A stretch of 64,000 nucleotides of DNA, from positions 372,001 to 436,000 of the forward strand of contig NZ_JAAAXJ010000002.1 of NCBI RefSeq assembly GCF_009910705.1, read 5' to 3'. Made by a program: the position numbers and the translations under genes. This DNA is from Microvirga arsenatis. GTDB taxonomy: Bacteria > Pseudomonadota > Alphaproteobacteria > Rhizobiales > Beijerinckiaceae. Under the pieces are notes generated by a model, which worked only from the letters and a program-made list of their open reading frames with translations, did no database searches and was not told where the DNA came from. This document shows positions 8,101 through 15,774 of the stretch, one piece after another (positions within the stretch are counted from its first letter, which is position 1; every line of letters starts with the position of its first letter).

Positions 8101-8117
8101 TATACCAATGGTATAAT
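8101..8117 (+). promoter_or_regulatory. Promoter -10 with palindromic operator, site 3
   Basis: TATACCA-A-TGGTATA at 8101-8115 has exactly the arms of site 2. On the plus strand it runs into TATAAT (8112-8117). The -35 is poor. The implied transcript runs rightwards toward a possible small ORF at 8202 and, further on, the transposition genes. Confidence 0.55.
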
Positions 8118-8201
8118 TGCCGGTCGCCGCGCCTCCGCCCAGGCTGACAGGGGCCCGGCTGCCGAACCCCGTGACGCGCCCGCCGGAGAAAGGAGCGTGG
8201 A

Positions 8202-8339
8202 TTGAATCCTTGTGCACATCGTTCGATACAAGCTTTTGCGAAGGATATCCCTAAGCCGTTGCGGAGATTGGAAAATCAAGCTCCAGCCCTGAAGATCCGG
8301 CAAAGAATCAAGTATTCAATCCTTTCCCACCAAGGATAA
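8202..8339 (+). CDS. Possible small basic protein (TTG start)
   Basis: A 45-residue frame beginning with TTG 8202, with AAAGGAG 6 nt upstream, about 80 nt behind the -10 of operator site 3. The product is basic, with a cluster of Lys/Arg around residues 18-38, and has no recognisable domain. Its base composition is clearly more AT-rich than its surroundings. Support is limited to the ribosome site, the spacing and the upstream promoter. It could equally be a leader peptide or not translated. Confidence 0.3.
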   Translation: MNPCAHRSIQAFAKDIPKPLRRLENQAPALKIRQRIKYSILSHQG

Positions 8340-9393
8340 GGCAAGGATTACAGCACTACTTCTTGCGTTTGCTTCTTGCCCGTGGACATGGCCAAAGTCG
8401 ACAGGCAGCTTCATGAAGTAAGCCTCCAATAATCCTGTTGACTCACCTGGGCTCGCTCAGGCAAACCATGCGCCGCAACGGCGGGCGGTGGCCAGCACGC
8501 ATGGGCGGCCCAGGCTTCCGCCGCTAGTTGCGACGCGAGGCTGCCGAAACCCAAGGAGGTCTGCCCATGTTTGCAAGCCCGCGGCCGTCCTGGCGGCCAA
8601 GTCTCCGCAAGGGCCGGCCACCGGCTCTGCCGGCGCGCCGTGTCCGCCCGGTTAACCAGTCATCAACCATGTCGGAGGAAAGATGTTGCTCCACGGCCGC
8701 GCTTAGGCTTAGCTGTGCGGATGCTGCGAAAACCGAAATCGACACCGCTCCCGCTGGGGCGCATCCGCCAGGCCTAACGGCCGGCCCATCGGTCGTCATG
8801 ATCGTGGCGTCGGCTCGTCGAGCCGGCCACGGCGCCGCCTCCCCGCCAGGGCGCCTATCCCCTCTGCCTGCGTTCGATGGGCCGGGCGGCATCTTCGCAA
8901 CAGCCCCACCCTTCCCCCACTGCGACCGGGCCCGGCATGGCCCCGTCCACCAGATGCCCTTGGCCTCCGTTCCCGGCCAGGGCGTCCAATCCGGGATCCG
9001 CCCCCGGACGATCCGCCCGGCCCCCAACGGCCGAGCCGCCTGTTCGGGCAAGGTCGTCCGCGGCCGGGTTTCCGGTGCGGGACCGGCAATGGCAACCGCC
9101 TGAGCCGAACCCAAAACAGAAAGCGCGCGGCCATCCGTGGCCACGCGCTTCTGAAACTGCAGGACCCCAAGGGTCGGGCCGGTGTGTTTTCCAGGCGCCC
9201 CGTACCGTCCCTGCCAAGGTCCACCGCAAGGAGCTCGACTTCCCAGCCCGATGACGGCTGTCGGGAGAAGGTCGGCCTGCGCCTTTGGGGGCGCAGCGTC
9301 TTTCTGACAGCTCCAGCGGCAAAGTGCAAGAGCGGGCGCCCCGAGCGCCCGTGCCATCCCGCGCAACCAAGCGCACCGCAAAGGAGCCGTACC
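8340..9393 (+). other. Long non-coding stretch between cargo and transposition genes
   Basis: About 1.05 kb without a convincing gene. Frames here are Arg/Pro-rich on both strands and lack ribosome sites. The first 110 bp continue an AT-richer tract with several AAGGAT/ATCCTT repeats (8205-8350). Further right are a strong hairpin (9117-9153) and a smaller one (CGGGCGC/GCGCCCG, 9333-9351). It may hold a regulatory RNA, a long leader or a degenerate region. Confidence 0.5.
9117..9153. terminator. Strong hairpin, possible terminator
   Basis: An inverted repeat with arms 9117-9133 and 9138-9153 around TCCG pairs 16 bp with one mismatch and one bulged A. There is no clear U-run on either strand, so a factor-independent terminator is uncertain. 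It could be a leader structure for the gene at 9394. Confidence 0.4.
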
Positions 9394-10344
9394 ATGGCAA
9401 AGTTTAAGAAGCCCTTGCCAACCAGGGAAGACGGGGCTGCCGGCCACCGCCGCAGATCCCGTCCCCCCGTGCGTCCGACGGACGGGCCCGTGGCAGACAT
9501 CGGTTTGCCCCTGACCGGCGACGCTCCGGCGCCCCGGCTGACCGGCCGGAGCGCCGCGCCGGACTACTCAGCGGAAAAGGCCGCCCGCGAGCGGCTGGCC
9601 AGGGCCCTGGCCCATGCGTCCGGACACCCCGTTCCGGCCGTCGCGCAGCCTGAGGGCCAGCCCGGATCGTCCCTGCCCCACCGGTCGACGCTGGAACGGT
9701 GGGTCCGCCGCCTTCGCGAGAGCGAAGAAGGTCAGAACACCGAACTGGTCGCCCGGACGAGGAACCGCGCCCGGCGGCGTTTCTCGCCCGTGGTCGAGAC
9801 CATTCTCACAGAGGCCGTGCTCTCCTACCGGGCGGCCCCCCGGGGAACCACCATCGACCAGGTCTGGCAGCAGGTCCGCCTCCAGGTCTGCGCCGCCTCG
9901 CGCAACTCGCGAAGGGAGCTGACGGTGCCGAGCCGGGAAACCGTGCGGCGCTACCTGAAGCGTGGACTCCAGTTCGCGGGCGATCCTTCGTCTGAGCAGC
10001 CCAAGACCCGACTGGTCCGCATTTCCGGCCACGGCCGGCCGTGCCTCATGCCCGCTGAACAAGGGCGGACGGTGTTGTCGGACGAGCCACCGGCGGATCC
10101 GGCGGCGACGGCAAAGGCGTGGCTTTTGATCCGACGGCTCACGGCCACCGGAATCCATGTTGGCGGGCGCCGGTACCAGGACCCGGGCTTGGCGGCGCTT
10201 CGGGCGGCAGGCGCCGATACGATCCTTGTGCGGGTCGATCCGTCCGATCCGTCCTGCATCGCGGTGCAGGAGCCATCGGGGCGGTGGATGCGGATCGCGG
10301 CGTGCCAAGGGTGCCGTGACAGGGGCAACGGGCCCAAAGGGTGA
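9394..10344 (+). CDS. TnsB/Mu-transposase-like protein lacking the DDE core
   Basis: A 316-residue protein starting at ATG 9394 (AAAGGAG upstream). Residues ~95-192 read like the N-terminal DNA-binding part of TniA/TnsB/MuA transposases: STLERWVRRLRE, then FSPVVETILTEAV, then PSRETVRRYLKRG. Residues ~252-300 (GIHVGGRRY...ILVRVDPSDPSCIAV) resemble the C-terminal Mu-transposase beta-barrel. The ~250-residue RNase H catalytic domain expected between them is absent; only about 60 residues join the parts. The true TnsB at 12403-14586 carries an equivalent barrel. Likely a DNA-binding accessory or regulator of transposition. The family assignment is by eye. Confidence 0.6.
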   Translation: MAKFKKPLPTREDGAAGHRRRSRPPVRPTDGPVADIGLPLTGDAPAPRLTGRSAAPDYSAEKAARERLARALAHASGHPVPAVAQPEGQPGSSLPHRSTLERWVRRLRESEEGQNTELVARTRNRARRRFSPVVETILTEAVLSYRAAPRGTTIDQVWQQVRLQVCAASRNSRRELTVPSRETVRRYLKRGLQFAGDPSSEQPKTRLVRISGHGRPCLMPAEQGRTVLSDEPPADPAATAKAWLLIRRLTATGIHVGGRRYQDPGLAALRAAGADTILVRVDPSDPSCIAVQEPSGRWMRIAACQGCRDRGNGPKG

Positions 10345-10442
10345 GCCGCACCGAAACCCGGCCGAAACGGCCCGGGGGCGGCTCAAGCCGCCCCGGATCG
10401 ACAACCACCCATCCAACCCAAGGACAGACAAGGAGCCTGACC

Positions 10443-10823
10443 ATGGCCACACATCCTGTGGCGACCGCCCCTGTGCAAGGCGGACGCGTGGAATTCCTGG
10501 ACCTCAACTACACCGGGGCGGGGCTCGACCGCCTGCGCGCGGAGATCGGCGACGAACTCAGGGAAGTGGAGGTGATCTTCGACCCGACCGACCTCCGCTT
10601 CATCGTCGTGCGGCACCGCCCCACGGGCTATGTCGGGCGGTTGCGCTGCACCGACCAGATCTATGCCGCCATGACCACCGTCGCCGTGCAGAGCACGCTG
10701 GCGCGGCGCGCGAAGTTCAGGGCCCTCGCGCAGGAGCTCGGGCAGGGTGGCGGGAGGGCGGCGCCCGGGCCGGATCCAACTCCGGGACAGCCCGTCAAAC
10801 CGGACGCTGGTCACCCCCTCTGA
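10443..10823 (+). CDS. Small protein resembling an isolated Mu-transposase C-terminal barrel
   Basis: A 126-residue protein, ATG 10443 with AAGGAGCC 9 nt upstream. Residues 13-65 (VEFLDLNYTGAGLDRLR, then EVEVIFDPTDLRFIVV and a tail with YVGRL) follow the pattern of the Mu_transpos_C beta-barrel. The same pattern occurs near residue 525 of the TnsB here and near residue 255 of the product of 9394-10344. Residues 90-126 are Gly/Pro-rich. It lies 98 nt after that gene, probably in one transcript. A stand-alone barrel might bind TnsB or TnsC, but that is inference; an unrelated beta-protein is possible. Confidence 0.5.
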   Translation: MATHPVATAPVQGGRVEFLDLNYTGAGLDRLRAEIGDELREVEVIFDPTDLRFIVVRHRPTGYVGRLRCTDQIYAAMTTVAVQSTLARRAKFRALAQELGQGGGRAAPGPDPTPGQPVKPDAGHPL

Positions 10824-10879
10824 TCTGGCGGCGACGTCTCCCATCCTCGCGGGCCCTCGGCCCCCGCCCTGTTCATCCG

Positions 10880-11335
10880 ATGGATCATCCCATGCGCTTC
10901 AACCTGATCACCACCACGCGTCCGAAGCTGCACGCCAAGAAGCTGAAGAAGTTCGTCGCCGCGCTCGGCTACGACCTGCCGCTTTTCGCCTGCCTGGACC
11001 TCGTCGCCGAGATGCTCGGCTATCGCGACTATCGTGAGCTTCACGCATGCGTCGGCTCCGCTCCTCCTTCACTTGGCGATGCCTTTGTCGACGATGCCAC
11101 CGCGGCAGCCCGCCGCCGCCGGCACATCGCCGTTCTCGTGGATGCCGGTCTCGATGCCGGGCATGCCGCGGCGGCGGTCGACGCCATCGGACCGACCGAC
11201 TACGGCGAGCCGCCTCCCGCCGAAGATGCCGACGACGGCAAGATGTCCGCATTCGAGTGCGAATGGGGCCTGTGCGGAGCACAGAAGTCCGTCGTCGTCG
11301 AAATCCGAAAGGCGAGGCGCTCCCGCCCGGGCTGA
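10880..11335 (+). CDS. Hypothetical protein with a small helical N-terminal motif
   Basis: A 151-residue protein. Residues 13-55 (HAKKLKKFVAALGYDLP, then CLDLVAEMLGYRDYRELHA) recall the short helical segment found at the start of some glyoxalase-superfamily proteins of alphaproteobacteria, where a similar segment precedes the catalytic part; no glyoxalase part follows here. The rest is Ala/Asp-rich and ends in a basic tail. ATG 10880 or ATG 10892 could be the start. It lies between the barrel protein and tnsA and is transcribed with them. Function unknown. Confidence 0.55.
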   Translation: MDHPMRFNLITTTRPKLHAKKLKKFVAALGYDLPLFACLDLVAEMLGYRDYRELHACVGSAPPSLGDAFVDDATAAARRRRHIAVLVDAGLDAGHAAAAVDAIGPTDYGEPPPAEDADDGKMSAFECEWGLCGAQKSVVVEIRKARRSRPG

Positions 11336-11435
11336 GCACCGGTCGGCACCGACGCCGGAGGCGCTCCTCCCCTCAACCTCACCCTCTCCAGCGGCCGCGT
11401 CGCCCCGGTGGCGCGCGGCATCAAGGAACCCCGCG

Positions 11436-12401
11436 ATGCGCATGACGCCCGCCCAATCCATTCTTGCGGCCCGCGCCGCCAACCGCGAGCAGACCCCGTT
11501 GACGCTGCCCGCATTCCCGAAGCCTGCCGCCGCGACGGCAGGCTCGGACCACACCGGAGACCTGGCGGCATACTTCCGCGCCAGGCTCGCCAGTCCGGTT
11601 CCCGAGCCGCTGACGCCCGATGACCCCGAACCGGTCGCGCGGGACTGGCCCGCCGCCGCAGGACCGGCCGAGCCGCTCTCGGGCGTCCGGATCACCCACC
11701 GCCATCCTGCCCTCGCCTTCGGCCTCGAAGCCGTCCCGGAGATGGCCATCGGACGCTCGCCCCGCAGCTCCCAGCGCGGCCGCCGGAGCCGGTTCCACAG
11801 CCTCAAGACGCGACGCACGCTGCGGGCGGCATCCAGCTCGGAGCATGACAATTTCCTGCACCACGAGCTTGATCCCTCGGTCCTGATGTTCGTCGAGCAG
11901 CCCATCCGTCTCCAGTACCTCGACCGGAGCGGCGCGGTGCGGTTCCACCGGCCGGACTGCCTCGTCCTGCGGCCCGACTGGGTGTTCGAGGAGGTCAAGC
12001 CGGAGGAGGACGCCGCGCGCGAGGAGAACGAGGCCCGCTGGCCCGAGATCGGCGCGGCGCTGAACAGCCTTGGCTACTCCTTCAGGGTCGTCACCGAGCG
12101 CCACCTGCACCGCAAGCCGCGCTGGCCCAACCTCACCCTGATCTGGCGGCACCGCCTCGCGCCGGTGCCGCAGACGGACCTGCGCGATGGGCTCGCCGCT
12201 GCCCTGCGCGACGCTGGCTGCCTGACCATCGCGGAGATCCTCACGCGCTTCCCGGCGCTGGAGGGCAAGCACGTCTACGCGCTCTGCCGCCGCGGCTTTC
12301 TGGCCGTCGACCTCGATGGCCCTCCGCTCGGTCCCGCCACCCCGGTGCGCCTGGGGCGCGGTCTGATGACTTGGCTCGGTTCGGTCGACGGGGAGGAATG
12401 A
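11436..12401 (+). CDS. tnsA: TnsA-like transposon endonuclease
   Basis: A 321-residue protein. Residues 130-215 carry the restriction-enzyme-like core of TnsA: FLHHELDP (E144), RFHRPDC (D174) and VFEEVK (E186, K188), the E...D...ExK arrangement that cuts the 5' ends of the transposon. The segment LGYSFRVVTERHL follows as in TnsA. The C-terminal ~110 residues would correspond to the winged-helix TnsC-contact domain. The first ~125 residues are Ala/Pro-rich and unusually long for the family. ATG 11436 is chosen with AAGGA upstream; ATG 11442 is an alternative. The stop is 1 nt before the ATG of the transposase, so the two are coupled. Confidence 0.8.
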   Translation: MRMTPAQSILAARAANREQTPLTLPAFPKPAAATAGSDHTGDLAAYFRARLASPVPEPLTPDDPEPVARDWPAAAGPAEPLSGVRITHRHPALAFGLEAVPEMAIGRSPRSSQRGRRSRFHSLKTRRTLRAASSSEHDNFLHHELDPSVLMFVEQPIRLQYLDRSGAVRFHRPDCLVLRPDWVFEEVKPEEDAAREENEARWPEIGAALNSLGYSFRVVTERHLHRKPRWPNLTLIWRHRLAPVPQTDLRDGLAAALRDAGCLTIAEILTRFPALEGKHVYALCRRGFLAVDLDGPPLGPATPVRLGRGLMTWLGSVDGEE

Positions 12402-12402
12402 C

Positions 12403-14586
12403 ATGGCCCGCCACAGCTTTGCCGTCGGCGTCCACATTTACATCGGCCGGACGCGGTACCAGATGGTGGCGTCCTTCCCCAAGGAAGGCGTGGAGCACTG
12501 GGAGCTCAAGAACACCAAGAACGGCGTCAGAACGGACAAGCCGCGCACCGAGCTCGAACACCTCTATGACGAGGGGGACCTGCGCTTCGACGGGGACCGG
12601 GACGAGGACACCGAGGACAAGCGCCGGGAGCGCCGTCGCCGGCACGGCGTGCCGCTGAGCGACATGGACCCGGCGAAGCAGAAGCGCGTGGCCTTCCGCC
12701 GGGCCGTGATCCGCACGGTCGACGAACGCACCGCTCCGGGCACCAAGACGGCGAAGGTGATCGTGAACGGCGCGGCCACCGGAACCACGGTGCTGCAGGC
12801 GCTGCTGGACGAACTCGGCCGCACGCTTGGGCTGGAGCATCTCGGGAAGGAGCAAACCGTCAGCCAGGCCACCTACTACCGGTGGTGCGCGATTTACCGT
12901 GCCTACGACGAGCACCGCGACCTCGGCGGCGACCATGACCAGCGCGGCAACCGCAAGCAGCTGCATCCCTTGGTGGCGAGGATCATGAAGGAGGAGATGG
13001 CGGCCGAGATCGAGGCGGCGCGCCACCGGAACCAGCCGGGAGGGAAGGTCCATCCCGTGATGGCCTCCATCATGGGCAGGGTCCTGAAGCGGGTCAAGGC
13101 CGAGCGCCTCAGGCACCCGGGCGAGACGCTGCGCATGCCCGAGAAGACCACGTTCTACAATCACTGGAACGAGTTCGACGCCCGCCTGCGCGACATCGCC
13201 AAGTACGGTCTTGTGAGAGCGCGGCAGATGCACCGCTTCCCGCGGCCGAGCGTCGATCCGGAGCACGCCCTCGACCTTGTGCAATTCGATGAGACGCGGC
13301 TGCCGATCTTCGTGATCGACGAGATCCTGGGCATCCCGCTCGGACGCCCGTGGCTGGCCTGGCTGGTCGACGTGTACACGGGCGCGATCATCGGGGTCTA
13401 CCTGGGGTTCGAGCCGCCGGGCGACCTGGTGATCGGCAGCACGCTCCGGCATGCCGCCTCGATGAAGAGCTATGTGGCGAAGGAGTACCCGGGCCTTCCC
13501 CCCTGGCGCTTCTCCGGCCTGCCGCGGCACATGACCTTCGACAACAGCCTTCAGGCCCACGGCAGGACCATCCAGACCATCGCCGGCAACCTCGACATTC
13601 CCTACGACTTCACCCCGGCCCGCATGCCCTGGACCAAGTCGGAGGTCGAGGGCGCCTTCCAGGTCGCCAACACGCAGTGGCTCCAGGAGATGAACGGCTT
13701 CGTGCTCGCCGCCAGGGACGAGATCGACGGCCAGGACTACGACCCCACGCGGAACGCCGTCATGGGCTTCCGGCACCTGTTCTACATCCTGCATTGCTGG
13801 CTGCTGGAGGTTTACCACCAGAAGCCGACGCCGGGAACGCGCCTCTCGCCCGACCAGCGCTGGAGCGCCGGCACGGCCCAGGTCGACCCTGAGTTCCCGG
13901 AAGACGGCACCGATCTCGACCTCATGTTCGGCATCGTCCGGGAGGGCCAGCTCCTCGACCACCGCGGCGTCGTCTACGAGAACATCCGCTATTACTCCGA
14001 GGGCCTCAGCCGCGTGCGCGACCGCAACGGCCACTCGCTGAAGGTGAGGGTCAAGGTGAACCCGCTCAACCTTGGCAAGATCCACGTCTGGGACCCGAAG
14101 GTGGAGATGTGGATCCCGGCGACGGCGCGGGAAATGGGGTACGGCGACTACGCGGAGGGCCTCGAACTCCACTGCCACAAGCTGTATCTGCGGCACGCCG
14201 ACCGCCTGTCCGGCCGGAAGTCGCTGGAGGCGCTCATCGAGTCGCGCCTCCACCTGCAGGATCTGATCGCGCATGCCCTGCCCGACGCGCTGAGCATCCG
14301 GACGAACACCCTGATCGCGCGCGCGATGGGTGTCGGCTCGCAGCACATCATCGCCAATCTCGATGCGGGCGGAAATCTGCCGCGGCTGACGGGTCCCTTC
14401 GCCGGCCTGCCGCTCAATCCGCTCCTGCCCCCGCCGCAGCCCGTCGCCGTGCCGCCCGTCAAGCAGATCGGCGGCCCCGCGCCGGCAGCCGCGGCACCGG
14501 CCTCGGAGGCCCCGGGCGCGGCCCCCGTCCGGCCGCGGCGCGCCATCCCAACCTTCAAGACCAACCGCTCCATTGGCCGCGGCTGA
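12403..14586 (+). CDS. tnsB: TnsB-like DD(35)E transposase
   Basis: A 727-residue transposase of the Mu/Tn7/Tn5053 group. Order: an N-terminal domain (1-60), helix-turn-helix regions (~125-285), the RNase H-like core with LVQFDET (D296), MTFDNS (D380) and PWTKSEVEG (E416), which gives an exact DD(35)E spacing, and a C-terminal barrel near 520-570 (GVVYENIRYYSEGL...KVNPLNLGKIHVWDP). A Pro/Ala-rich tail ends in a basic segment, where TnsB proteins contact TnsC. It makes the 3' cuts and strand transfer. It follows tnsA by 1 nt and precedes tnsC by 36 nt. All catalytic residues are present, so it is probably active. Confidence 0.9.
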   Translation: MARHSFAVGVHIYIGRTRYQMVASFPKEGVEHWELKNTKNGVRTDKPRTELEHLYDEGDLRFDGDRDEDTEDKRRERRRRHGVPLSDMDPAKQKRVAFRRAVIRTVDERTAPGTKTAKVIVNGAATGTTVLQALLDELGRTLGLEHLGKEQTVSQATYYRWCAIYRAYDEHRDLGGDHDQRGNRKQLHPLVARIMKEEMAAEIEAARHRNQPGGKVHPVMASIMGRVLKRVKAERLRHPGETLRMPEKTTFYNHWNEFDARLRDIAKYGLVRARQMHRFPRPSVDPEHALDLVQFDETRLPIFVIDEILGIPLGRPWLAWLVDVYTGAIIGVYLGFEPPGDLVIGSTLRHAASMKSYVAKEYPGLPPWRFSGLPRHMTFDNSLQAHGRTIQTIAGNLDIPYDFTPARMPWTKSEVEGAFQVANTQWLQEMNGFVLAARDEIDGQDYDPTRNAVMGFRHLFYILHCWLLEVYHQKPTPGTRLSPDQRWSAGTAQVDPEFPEDGTDLDLMFGIVREGQLLDHRGVVYENIRYYSEGLSRVRDRNGHSLKVRVKVNPLNLGKIHVWDPKVEMWIPATAREMGYGDYAEGLELHCHKLYLRHADRLSGRKSLEALIESRLHLQDLIAHALPDALSIRTNTLIARAMGVGSQHIIANLDAGGNLPRLTGPFAGLPLNPLLPPPQPVAVPPVKQIGGPAPAAAAPASEAPGAAPVRPRRAIPTFKTNRSIGRG

Positions 14587-14622
14587 GCCCGGCACCAACC
14601 GCACCCACGAAAGGTACCCCCC

Positions 14623-15768
14623 ATGAATGCCGTTGTCCCTGTCCCGACCCCGTCCAATCCGTGGGCCGTCATGCAAAGCGTCTTCGTCGAGCACCCCCTG
14701 TTCGACGACATCATGGTCGAGGTCGAGGACGTTCTAAGCCTCCACGGCTCCGCCGCCGAGGTTCCGTGCGTGATGATCAGCGGCGTCACCGGCATCGGCA
14801 AGTCGACCCTGTTCGGGAAGCTGGTGGAAAGATACCCCGTGACGAAGGACGGACGCCGGACGGTGCTGGCCTCCGGGGAGGAGCTGACCGTCGACGACGT
14901 GCCGCTCCTGGCCCTGGAGATGCCGTCGCGGCCGCGGGTGATCCCGGTGGCGAAGGCGATGCTCAAGGCCCTCGGCGACCCGCTCTGGAACAAGGGCAAG
15001 CGGGAGGATCTGGAGGACCGTGTCGACCTGTACCTGAGGGCTTGCGGCACCAAGGGAGTGCTGATCGACGAGGCGCAGCGCGCCGTCGACCGCAACGGCG
15101 CGCTGACCGCGGCGGACCTGATCGACTGGATCAAGTCGCGCCATGGCAACACCGGCATCAGCTTCATCTTCCTCGGCCTGCCCCGGATGCGGCTGCTGGT
15201 CGAACAGGATGGGCAGTTCGACCGCCGCTGGGACAACGACATCCCGATGCCGCCCTACGAATGGGGCCGGGACATTCCGCCGAAGGACGTCCCGGACGAG
15301 GAGGCCGACGACGAGGAGCCGGAGAGCCGCCTTTTCTTCTACGGCCTGCTTGCTGCCTTCCAACGCGAGAGCCCCTTCCCTTTCGCGGGGGAGATCGACA
15401 TTGGGGACTACACCACCGCGAAGCGCTTCTACTACGCCAGCCGCGGCGTGATCGGCCGGCTGAAGAAGCTGTTGGCCATGGCGATGCGCGTCATCATGCG
15501 CGAGAAGAAGGACAAGGAGATCACGTTCGCCGTGCTGGAGAAGGCGTTCGACCGCGCCTTCCGCAAGGACAAGGCGCTTGAGAGGCTCGTCAATCCCTTC
15601 GGCAAGGCGTGGAAGGGCGAACTCCCGCCGCCCCTGCCCCAGGACGATGTGCCCGTGCCAAGGGCTCGTCCCCAACCGCGGGGTGGACAGGCGCCGAAGC
15701 GGGGCGGGGGTGGACGCAAGTCCGAGCGCAATCTTGCCGTCATGGCCGCCCTGACGAAGAGGAGCTGA
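14623..15768 (+). CDS. tnsC: TnsC/TniB-like AAA+ transposition regulator
   Basis: A 381-residue protein. Walker A is GVTGIGKST (54-62), Walker B is GVLIDEAQ (D149, E150), and the sensor segment is ISFIFLGLP. FDRRWDNDIPMPPYEW follows, a conserved layout in TnsC/TniB, where the ATPase forms a filament on target DNA and connects TniQ/TnsD to the transposase. The C-terminal 50 residues are Pro/Gly/Arg-rich and basic. An AAAGG lies upstream of ATG 14623. The tniQ gene starts 6 nt after its stop. Confidence 0.88.
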   Translation: MNAVVPVPTPSNPWAVMQSVFVEHPLFDDIMVEVEDVLSLHGSAAEVPCVMISGVTGIGKSTLFGKLVERYPVTKDGRRTVLASGEELTVDDVPLLALEMPSRPRVIPVAKAMLKALGDPLWNKGKREDLEDRVDLYLRACGTKGVLIDEAQRAVDRNGALTAADLIDWIKSRHGNTGISFIFLGLPRMRLLVEQDGQFDRRWDNDIPMPPYEWGRDIPPKDVPDEEADDEEPESRLFFYGLLAAFQRESPFPFAGEIDIGDYTTAKRFYYASRGVIGRLKKLLAMAMRVIMREKKDKEITFAVLEKAFDRAFRKDKALERLVNPFGKAWKGELPPPLPQDDVPVPRARPQPRGGQAPKRGGGGRKSERNLAVMAALTKRS

Positions 15769-15774
15769 GTACGG

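Noticed and set aside
8200-8350. Left end of the transposon at the AAGGAT repeats
   Set aside because: The repeats do not match the TTCGCA array at the right end; only one TGCGAA (8238) is present.
8524-9500. Overlapping Arg/Pro-rich frames on both strands
   Set aside because: Six-frame openness is expected from the GC content; no start signals and no domain.
12241-14694. 817-residue open frame antisense to tnsB
   Set aside because: A shadow of the high-GC third codon position; low-complexity His/Val/Arg/Asp-rich product without domains, while the plus strand encodes a full transposase.
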